DNA from: Cognaticolwellia sediminilitoris
GTDB taxonomy: Bacteria; Pseudomonadota; Gammaproteobacteria; Enterobacterales; Alteromonadaceae
Length of the DNA stretch: 64,000 nucleotides
Direction of reading: 5' to 3'
Assembly (NCBI GenBank): GCA_002104535.1
Contig: NBOG01000007.1
Span: 1-64,000, forward strand
Shown: piece by piece, positions 57,425 to 64,000 of the stretch
Layout of the letters: each line of letters begins with the position of its first letter
How positions within the stretch are numbered: position 1 is the stretch's first letter
The notes under the pieces: model-generated
Seen by the model: only the letters and a program-made list of their open reading frames with translations
Database searches by the model: none
What the model was told of the DNA's origin: nothing
Made by a program: the position numbers and the translations under genes

Positions 57425-59548
57425 TTACTCAGCGTTATCAACTTCAGCGGCTGGTGCAGCTGGCTTTTCAGCAGCTTCTTTCATACTTAAACGTACACGG
57501 CCTTGACGGTCAACTTCTAGTACTTTAACTGTCACATCTTGACCTTCTGTTAATACGTCACTAACTGCGTTAACACGTTCGTCAGAGATTTGAGAAATGT
57601 GAACTAGACCATCTTTACCTGGTAAAACGTTAACAAAGGCACCGAAATCAACGATACGTACAACTTTACCTGTGTAAATAGTACCTACTTCGATTTCTGC
57701 AGTAAGTGCGGTAATACGAGCAATTGCATCTTTCGCTTGATCGCCATCTGTTGCTGCGATTCTAACCGTACCGTCATCTTCAATTTCAATTGTAGTGCCA
57801 GTTTCTTCGGTTAATTGACGAATAGTTGCGCCACCTTTACCAATAATGTCACGGATCTTATCTTGTGGAACTTTCATAGTATGAATGCGTGGCGCAAATT
57901 GAGAGATATCATCACGATGTCCGCCAATAGCTTCATCCATAACACTTAAGATATGAGTACGTGCAGCTTTAGCTTGGTTTAAAGCAAGTTGCATGATTTC
58001 TTGCGTAATACCTTCAATTTTAATGTCCATTTGAAGTGCAGTAATACCACCGGTAGTACCTGCTACTTTAAAGTCCATATCACCTAAGTGATCTTCATCA
58101 CCTAAGATATCAGAAAGAACAACAAAGTTGTCGCCTTCTTTAACTAGTCCCATAGCAATACCAGCAACAGACGCTTTGATTGGAACACCAGCATCCATTA
58201 ATGCTAATGAAGTACCACAAACAGAAGCCATTGAAGATGAACCATTTGATTCAGTAATTTCAGAAACTACGCGAACTGAGTATGGGAATTCTTCAGCTGA
58301 AGGCATAACAGCCAACATACCACGTTTTGCAAGACGACCATGGCCAATTTCACGACGTTTAGGAGAACCAACAAAACCTGTTTCGCCAACACAGTATGGA
58401 GGAAAGTTGTAGTGCAACATGAAGTTGTCTGTTTTCTCACCCATGATAGTGTCTAAACGTTGTGCATCACGTTGTGTACCTAATGTAGCAACGACTAATG
58501 CTTGAGTTTCACCACGTGTAAACACAGCTGAACCATGAGTACGTGGTAATACGCCGGTCATTACGTCTAATGCGCGGATCATTTCTGGATCACGACCATC
58601 AATACGTGGTGAACCTTGAGTGATACGACCACGAACAACAGTTTTTTCTAGGTCATGAAATAAATCTTTTGCTTCTTGAACATCAAGCTCAGCATTTTCA
58701 GCTAATAAAGATGCAACAACACCATCACGAATTTCTTTAATTTTTTCGTAACGTACTGCTTTTTCAGTAATTTGGTAAGCTTCGTTAACTTGAGCTTCAG
58801 AAAGCTCAGCAATCTTAGCAATTAAATCAGCATTTTTAACTGGTGCAGTCCAATCCCATTTAGGATTGTTAACTTCAGCAGCCATTTCTTTAATTGCTGT
58901 AATAGCTGTTTGCATTTGCTCGTGACCAAACATAACAGCGCCAAGCATAACTTCTTCAGAAAGTACGTCAGCTTCTGATTCAACCATTAATACAGCTGAA
59001 TCAGTACCAGAAACAACTAAATCAAGTTGTGAGCTAGCAAGTTCAGATTGTAATGGGTTAAGAATATATTTGCCGTCAGTATAACCAACGCGCGCTGCAC
59101 CAACAGGACCACTAAAAGGCATACCTGAAATAGCTAATGCTGCAGAAGTACCTAATAAAGCGATAATGTCTGGGGCGATTTCTGGGTTTGCAGAAACAAC
59201 AGTGATAACTACTTGTACTTCGTTAGTAAACCCTTCAGGGAATAACGGACGAATTGGGCGGTCAATTAAACGACAAATTAGTGTTTCTTCTTCAGAAGGA
59301 CGACCTTCACGTTTAAAGAAACCACCTGGAATTTTACCAGCAGCATATGTACGCTCTTGGTAGTTAACGGTTAATGGGAAAAAGTCTTGACCTGGTTTTG
59401 CTTCTTTTTTACCAACAACTGAGACTAATACTGATGTATCGTCCATGCTAGCCATAACGGCACATGTTGCTTGACGAGCAATAACGCCCGTTTCTAGAGT
59501 TACGGTGTGTTGACCGAATTCAAAAGTTTTTGTAACTGGTTTGAACAT
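57425..59548 (-). CDS. pnp: Polynucleotide phosphorylase
   Basis: 707 residues, standard. Two RNase PH domains ([33 protein letters not shown]), KH domain ([20 protein letters not shown]) and S1 domain ([19 protein letters not shown]). Phosphorolytic 3'-5' exonuclease of the degradosome. AAAGGAAC lies before the ATG. In E. coli pnp follows rpsO directly; here a hydrolase gene and 750 bases of repeats lie between. Confidence 0.98.
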   Translation of the reverse strand: MFKPVTKTFEFGQHTVTLETGVIARQATCAVMASMDDTSVLVSVVGKKEAKPGQDFFPLTVNYQERTYAAGKIPGGFFKREGRPSEEETLICRLIDRPIRPLFPEGFTNEVQVVITVVSANPEIAPDIIALLGTSAALAISGMPFSGPVGAARVGYTDGKYILNPLQSELASSQLDLVVSGTDSAVLMVESEADVLSEEVMLGAVMFGHEQMQTAITAIKEMAAEVNNPKWDWTAPVKNADLIAKIAELSEAQVNEAYQITEKAVRYEKIKEIRDGVVASLLAENAELDVQEAKDLFHDLEKTVVRGRITQGSPRIDGRDPEMIRALDVMTGVLPRTHGSAVFTRGETQALVVATLGTQRDAQRLDTIMGEKTDNFMLHYNFPPYCVGETGFVGSPKRREIGHGRLAKRGMLAVMPSAEEFPYSVRVVSEITESNGSSSMASVCGTSLALMDAGVPIKASVAGIAMGLVKEGDNFVVLSDILGDEDHLGDMDFKVAGTTGGITALQMDIKIEGITQEIMQLALNQAKAARTHILSVMDEAIGGHRDDISQFAPRIHTMKVPQDKIRDIIGKGGATIRQLTEETGTTIEIEDDGTVRIAATDGDQAKDAIARITALTAEIEVGTIYTGKVVRIVDFGAFVNVLPGKDGLVHISQISDERVNAVSDVLTEGQDVTVKVLEVDRQGRVRLSMKEAAEKPAAPAAEVDNAE

Positions 59549-60138
59549 TGAGTAGTTCCTTTAATATTTTTAGATTTTAATCAATCTGTACAATTATTTA
59601 TTCACTTAGAAAGTCACTTAAATATTCATTTGATTATTAAGGCGTTAACAGTCGTTAAACACTAAGTTGAACAAAAAATTATACAGTTTGATTGATTAGT
59701 TTTTTGCAAATACAAAATTTGCACGCATATTATACTTAACAGTTAGTATTTTGCTAGGGTCAAAGCGAAAATGTTGAAGTAATTAGGGGTAAATATGAAG
59801 AATTTTGTAATTTAGCGCTATTTTGACAATTTGTCGCTAGTTACAAAAATTTAAGATCATAAGTCATAGAATGAAACCAGCGTAAAATTAAGCAACTAAA
59901 TTCGCCATAAACAATACCATATCTAGAATACATAAATGCTCAAAACCGATACGCTTTTCATTTAACAATAAAGTTAACACTTTTTTTGTTGATGTACTTT
60001 CACATATGCAACAAGATATAAAACAAACTCACCACAAATCCACTATCCACATGTTAAGTTCTTATGATGATGAAGTATAAATTAACCGTTTGGTTATCTA
60101 GGCTGTTTGGCAATCAAATCGAGTTAAAACTATTTACG
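59549..60138 (-). promoter_or_regulatory. pnp leader and hydrolase 3' gap
   Basis: 590 AT-rich bases without a gene. A TATAAT box on the minus strand at 59734-59729 could be the pnp promoter but lacks a correctly spaced -35. No clear leader hairpin of the E. coli pnp autoregulation type was identified, and no terminator for the hydrolase. Confidence 0.35.
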
Positions 60139-61086
60139 TTAATTACTCTTCAAAAAATCTATCACCGCTGTAACTGTTTTTTGAGGGTTTTCTTCATGCG
60201 GTACATGGCCTAGATCATCAAATATAACTAATTGACTGTTAGGGAGCTCTTGTGCGAATTTTTTCCCAAATTTGAGTGGTATTAACTTATCTTGTTTCCC
60301 CCAAATTAAAAGTGTCGGCACATTAATAGTACTAATTTCATCCGCTAACGCTCCTGGCAAAGTTTGTTCAAAACGCGCTTTTAAAGCGCTACGATTGCCC
60401 TCTCTAAGTGATAGTTGGTAGTATCGCTCAACTAACTCATCGGTTACCAAGTCTGGATTTCCATAAACATCTTTAACACTTTTCTCTACTAATGATTTTG
60501 GTAAAACATTTTTAAATAAGTGACTTGCTATCGGGTTTTGTGACAATTTAAAAGCAAGAGGTACAGATTCAGGATCATAAGGATAGCCACTTGCATCAAC
60601 TAAAATCAATTTAGATACTCTATCGGGATGAAATACTGCTGTTGCCCAAGCAATATATCCTCCTAAAGAATTACCTGCTAATACACTTTTTTTGACTGCT
60701 AATTTATCTAATACTGCAATAACAACTTCAGCATAATGTTCAATAGTATAATTGTTTTGCGGATCTGGCCCTGTTAAACCAAAAGCAGGTAAATCGAACC
60801 GAATAACTCTCCGTTGCTCTTTTAAAACCTCAACCCACCCGTCCCATGTATGTAATGACGCACTCGTACCGTGAATCAAAACAATAGGCTCTTGATCAGA
60901 TTTCGGGCCTTCGTCTCTGAAATGAACATTCATTCCAGCAAGCTTTAAAAATTGTGAAGGTTCTGGCGCCCAACGGTCGCTAAGTTCTGCAACAGGCTTG
61001 TCATACGCTATATTTGCATAAAGATAAATGCCAAGAAAAGCGACCACAGTTAGTAGTAAATACAAGCTATATTTTAAAATAATCAA
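60139..61086 (-). CDS. Membrane-anchored alpha/beta hydrolase
   Basis: 315 residues. N-terminal transmembrane helix (about 4-23), then an alpha/beta-hydrolase fold: oxyanion segment VLIHGTSASLHTWDGW, nucleophile elbow GNSLGG (Ser140), acid Asp266 in WGKQDKLIP and His294 in GHVPHEEN. Resembles MhpC-type esterases or lactonases; substrate unknown. The catalytic domain should face the periplasm if the anchor is N-in. Starts with TTG; no ATG fits. Sits between rpsO and pnp, unlike in E. coli. Confidence 0.85.
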   Translation of the reverse strand: MIILKYSLYLLLTVVAFLGIYLYANIAYDKPVAELSDRWAPEPSQFLKLAGMNVHFRDEGPKSDQEPIVLIHGTSASLHTWDGWVEVLKEQRRVIRFDLPAFGLTGPDPQNNYTIEHYAEVVIAVLDKLAVKKSVLAGNSLGGYIAWATAVFHPDRVSKLILVDASGYPYDPESVPLAFKLSQNPIASHLFKNVLPKSLVEKSVKDVYGNPDLVTDELVERYYQLSLREGNRSALKARFEQTLPGALADEISTINVPTLLIWGKQDKLIPLKFGKKFAQELPNSQLVIFDDLGHVPHEENPQKTVTAVIDFLKSN

Positions 61087-61785
61087 CTTTCCAAACGCCT
61101 TATTTCATCTGTTGTACAGTATAAATTATTTACGGTATCTATATTCTAAAAGCTAACTAAAATTCGTAGACAGACAGCTTGTCTAATTTCACTGCTAATT
61201 TCATAAGTAGAATACATTATGTTTTTCAGTTCGTTAGGTCAACTTAGTAGCTTTTATGATCAGTATAACTTTCAATAATTTAAAAATTTCATAGTGGTTA
61301 GCTACTAGAAATTTCGCTGTAATTGATAAATAAATTCGCCCCTACGGTGATTAATATCTTCTCGGTGTAGCGCGCCTCTGCCCTTCTCGGTAGTGAATAA
61401 AAATAGCTATAAGCTGACAGTTAACCTCAAAGCCATGCTTGGTGTGCTTATTTTAACTGATAGCTTACAGCTTAGAACTTAAAACTTTTTTGCCCTTTAG
61501 ACATATGATTAACAAGGAGGAAACAATGAGAAAATAAGGAGTGCGTTGGCCTAAAGACCAACCTACAAAAATAAAGGTGCATCCTTCGTAGGGGCGACTT
61601 CAGTCGCCTTTTTGCGATTATATCTAGCCATGTAGTACGGCGAATATATTCAGTCCATCATAATGCAAAATTTTCAGTTTTATGGCCACCAAGCACCTGT
61701 ATTATGATAGCAACGCTAATAAATCTGCGATGTATCCTAAATTGTCTGGAACATAGTTAAGAAATAGGTAAGTAAAATTAAGCCA
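61087..61785. repeat. Gene-free, palindrome-rich gap between rpsO and the hydrolase
   Basis: About 700 bases with no credible gene. Palindromes seen: GTTGG...CCAAC around 61543-61560; GGCGACT-TC-AGTCGCC followed by TTTTT at 61593-61613 (terminator-like on the plus strand); and imperfect repeats of AGCTTAT/TAGCTTACAGCTTAGAA type around 61408-61485. These look like REP-type intergenic repeats. Confidence 0.5.
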
Positions 61786-61789
61786 TAAA

Positions 61790-61812
61790 AAAAGGAGCCA
61801 TGGGCTCCTTTT
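61790..61812 (-). terminator. rpsO terminator
   Basis: AAAAGGAGCC / GGCTCCTTTT, ten-bp perfect stem with three-base loop, followed on the minus strand by a U tract; 29 bases after rpsO. Confidence 0.9.
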
Positions 61813-61841
61813 GAAATTCTTGCTTTTAAATAAAGCTCGTC

Positions 61842-62111
61842 TTAACGACGTAGACCTAATTTACCGATTAAAGCAGTGTAACGTTCAACGTTTTTGCCTT
61901 TTAAGTAATCAAGTAATTTACGACGTTGGCTTACCATGCGTAATAAACCACGACGTGAGTGGTGATCATGGATGTGCTGTTTGAAGTGACCTTGTAAGTG
62001 GTTAATTTGTACAGTTAACAAAGCAACTTGTACTTCCGGAGAACCAGTATCACCTTCAGCTTGTGCATATTCTGCAACGATAGCAGCTTTTTCAGCAGCG
62101 TTTAAAGACAT
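61842..62111 (-). CDS. rpsO: 30S ribosomal protein S15
   Basis: 89 residues, standard length, with [37 protein letters not shown] and [12 protein letters not shown]. Binds 16S rRNA in the small-subunit platform. AAGGTAAATAAT precedes the ATG. It has its own terminator, and a small lipoprotein gene on the opposite strand separates it from truB. Confidence 0.99.
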   Translation of the reverse strand: MSLNAAEKAAIVAEYAQAEGDTGSPEVQVALLTVQINHLQGHFKQHIHDHHSRRGLLRMVSQRRKLLDYLKGKNVERYTALIGKLGLRR

Positions 62112-62385
62112 ATTATTTACCTTAATTTTAGTGTTTTAATAATCGCGTCAAGCCGAACACTAAATCAGCAAGACGTTCTAAAGAGCGCGTATTCTATCAA
62201 CAATTATTGTAATTGCAACCAATATGTATTGCTTATAATCTAAGCTTATGTCGAAGACAACACAATATTTTACATTTTATTAACGATTTTGTGACATCAA
62301 TTTAACTTTTAAGCTGTATTCTGTTGGACACGCCCATAAGTTAGCATTACACTCCTTCAGCTATAAATAATTTAAAGGACTAGTA

Positions 62386-62547
62386 GTGAAGAAAGTAATA
62401 ATTGTAATTTTAACATCTGTACTTTTCATGGGTTGTGCTTCGACAGAAGACTCAACTGACGACTCAGCAAATGCTAAAAAAAATAAAACCTGTACATCAG
62501 TTAAAGTTATGGGAAGTAATTTACCTAAACGAATTTGTAAATCTTAG
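62386..62547 (+). CDS. Small lipoprotein (53 residues)
   Basis: GTG start with AAGGA seven bases upstream. Signal peptide MKKVIIVILTSVLFMGC with lipobox FMGC (Cys17), then an Asp/Ser/Lys-rich linker and a C-terminal CTSVKVMGSNLPKRIC segment with two Cys that may form a disulfide. The MGSNLPKRIC-type ending recurs in short gammaproteobacterial lipoproteins of unknown function. Encoded opposite to truB and rpsO, with a hairpin after the stop. Confidence 0.72.
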   Translation: MKKVIIVILTSVLFMGCASTEDSTDDSANAKKNKTCTSVKVMGSNLPKRICKS

Positions 62548-62561
62548 TTTTTCTTAATTTA

Positions 62562-62587
62562 AAAAGGAGCTAGAAATAGCTCCTTTT
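62562..62587. terminator. Bidirectional terminator between small lipoprotein gene and truB
   Basis: AAAAGGAGCTA-GAAA-TAGCTCCTTTT, 11-bp perfect stem with a GNRA loop; A and T runs serve both strands. Confidence 0.9.
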
Positions 62588-62591
62588 AATT

Positions 62592-63533
62592 TTAAATAAC
62601 TGTAATACGTTTCGGGGCAACTAAGCCGTCATCATCAATGTGACCAACACCAATAAATTCACCTGTATCAACGTCGTCTCCGACAAATACTTGTACTAAG
62701 CCTTCACTAGGTGCGCCTGAGCATTGAACAGGGTTACCATGGCGTAAAAAGTTCGCTGACATATCATCAACAAAAACAACGGGGATACCATCACAAGCTG
62801 TAGTCATTGGTAACAGTAATGGATCTAAATATACCGATGGAGCAACTTCTTCTTTTTCCGCTTGTTCAAGTAACGCCTCAAGTTGCTGCATTGTCACCAT
62901 ACGCTCTGTTGGGTAGTTCCCGACAGCACTACGATGTAAATGTGCTACATGAGCACCACAACCGAGTAACTCACCTAAGTCGTCAATAATCGTGCGAATA
63001 TAAGTACCTTTAGATACATGAATATCTAAATCAACTTCATCACCTTCAAAGCGTAATAAATCTAAACGGAACACCGTAATATCACGAGACTCTCTAGGTA
63101 CTTCGATACCTTCACGCGCATACTTGTAAAGTGGTTGACCTTGATATTTTAACGCCGAATACATTGAAGGAACTTGTTGCGTTGTACCACGAAATGACTC
63201 TAGTGCTGTTGCCAGCTGCTCGGCACTAACTTCAACGGGCCTTTCACTGACAACTTCGCCATCAATATCACTGGTGGTAGTACGTACACCAAGTTTTGCT
63301 GTTACTTGATAGGTTTTATCCGTATCGAGTAAAAATTGTGAAAACTTAGTACCTTCACCTAAACATATCGGTAACATACCAGTAGCTAAAGGGTCTAAAG
63401 CTCCAGTATGTCCTGCTTTTTGAGCAAAATATATACGTTTAACTTTTTGTAAAGCGCTGTTTGACGACATATCGTACGGCTTATTTAGCAGTAAAACGCC
63501 GTTAATCGCACGGCCTTTTCTTTTCTTTGCCAT
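62592..63533 (-). CDS. truB: tRNA pseudouridine-55 synthase
   Basis: 313 residues. Catalytic Asp in [42 protein letters not shown] and a C-terminal PUA-like domain. Makes pseudouridine 55 in the T loop of tRNAs. Two bases after rbfA; part of the nusA-infB-rbfA-truB unit. Confidence 0.98.
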   Translation of the reverse strand: MAKKRKGRAINGVLLLNKPYDMSSNSALQKVKRIYFAQKAGHTGALDPLATGMLPICLGEGTKFSQFLLDTDKTYQVTAKLGVRTTTSDIDGEVVSERPVEVSAEQLATALESFRGTTQQVPSMYSALKYQGQPLYKYAREGIEVPRESRDITVFRLDLLRFEGDEVDLDIHVSKGTYIRTIIDDLGELLGCGAHVAHLHRSAVGNYPTERMVTMQQLEALLEQAEKEEVAPSVYLDPLLLPMTTACDGIPVVFVDDMSANFLRHGNPVQCSGAPSEGLVQVFVGDDVDTGEFIGVGHIDDDGLVAPKRITVI

Positions 63534-63535
63534 CG

Positions 63536-63946
63536 TTATTCAGTCTCTGATTTTTCGTCAGTTTCTGGAGTTTCACCTTCGTGATTCTTCAGATCTTCAG
63601 CAACGGCTTTATCAACAAGGTTACCCATACGAACACCTTCAACCATTGAACTATCATAAATAAACCTTAGTTCTGGCATTATGCGCGCTTTAATACGTTT
63701 GGCTAATAATGTACGGATATAACTCGCCGCTTCATTTAATACTTCAATAGAAACATCAACATTTTGACCTTCTAAAGTGAAAAACGTGACAAATATTTTC
63801 GCGTAGGCTAAATCACGAGTGATCTCGACAGCATTTACCGTCACCATGCCTAAGCGTGGATCTTTAACTTCGCGCTGAATAATCATTGCGATTTCTTTTT
63901 GAATTTCTTGTGCAACTCGATCGGTACGAGCAAATTCTCTTGCCAT
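63536..63946 (-). CDS. rbfA: Ribosome-binding factor A
   Basis: 136 residues. [20 protein letters not shown] start, [19 protein letters not shown] and [20 protein letters not shown]. Matures the 30S subunit and 16S 5' end. TAGGAG precedes the ATG. The acidic tail ([12 protein letters not shown]) is common. infB is expected beyond the right edge. Confidence 0.97.
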   Translation of the reverse strand: MAREFARTDRVAQEIQKEIAMIIQREVKDPRLGMVTVNAVEITRDLAYAKIFVTFFTLEGQNVDVSIEVLNEAASYIRTLLAKRIKARIMPELRFIYDSSMVEGVRMGNLVDKAVAEDLKNHEGETPETDEKSETE

Positions 63947-64000
63947 GATGGCTACTCCTAATAACGCTATAAAACGTATTAATAAGTTAGTTAAACTTTA

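Noticed and set aside
61593-61613. Terminator of a missed plus-strand gene
   Set aside because: No coding sequence precedes it on the plus strand; it better fits a REP-type palindrome.

Overview
The window looks like the chromosome of a marine, AT-rich gammaproteobacterium of the order Alteromonadales, most likely Colwelliaceae (Colwellia/Thalassotalea type). This rests on the low G+C, the gene order rbfA-truB-rpsO-pnp-nlpI, the sdhCDAB-sucABCD block divergent from gltA, and the many secreted or outer-membrane proteins. The placement is inference from sequence character, not a database match.

Left part (1-6210, minus strand): three genes joined by TAATG stop/start overlaps encode a TPR/outer-membrane barrel protein, a FecR-domain secreted protein and a giant surface lipoprotein that runs off the left edge. 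The lipoprotein carries 95-residue tandem repeats (285 bp) that are nearly identical in DNA and alternate strictly between two versions.

Region 6318-20574 (minus strand) is the most unusual part: seven tightly packed genes, read from 20574 towards 6318. They encode an FAD reductase fused to two cyclic-nucleotide-binding-like domains and a four-cluster ferredoxin, a di-heme cytochrome b, an FHA-domain/decaheme cytochrome c, a lipoprotein with two GlcG-like domains, a large outer-membrane beta-barrel, a 1313-residue decaheme cytochrome with an LVIVD-type propeller, and a pentaheme cytochrome. Together they outline a path for electrons from NAD(P)H across both membranes, with two possible sensor modules built in. 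I do not recognise it as one of the named conduits (Mtr, Pio, Omc/Ext). A TonB-dependent receptor with its own terminator lies upstream.

Region 23.4-38.1 kb is mixed. It holds a DUF3718 gene behind a c-di-GMP (GEMM-I) riboswitch, an S4 RNA-binding protein, a YdeI-like protein, an SDR, a YgjV-like/GNAT protein, transaldolase, adenosine deaminase, a secreted endonuclease I, a class V aminotransferase, a SulP permease, a frameshifted periplasmic binding protein, a zinc-ribbon protein, rraB, a patch of palindromic repeats and an orphan gene. The deaminase, aminotransferase and SulP genes share an 18-bp palindromic operator over their promoters, suggesting one regulon.

Region 38.2-49.7 kb is the TCA-cycle core: sucD, sucC, sucB, sucA, sdhB, sdhA, sdhD, sdhC (minus) and the divergent gltA (plus), whose predicted promoter spacer contains a G9 tract. 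Region 49.9-57.3 kb holds a two-receiver histidine kinase, tcdA facing a CsdA-CsdE fusion gene, a small unknown protein, a TPR metalloprotease and nlpI. The right end is the translation/RNA-decay cluster pnp, rpsO, truB, rbfA, interrupted by an alpha/beta hydrolase gene, a palindrome-rich gap and a 53-residue lipoprotein gene on the opposite strand.
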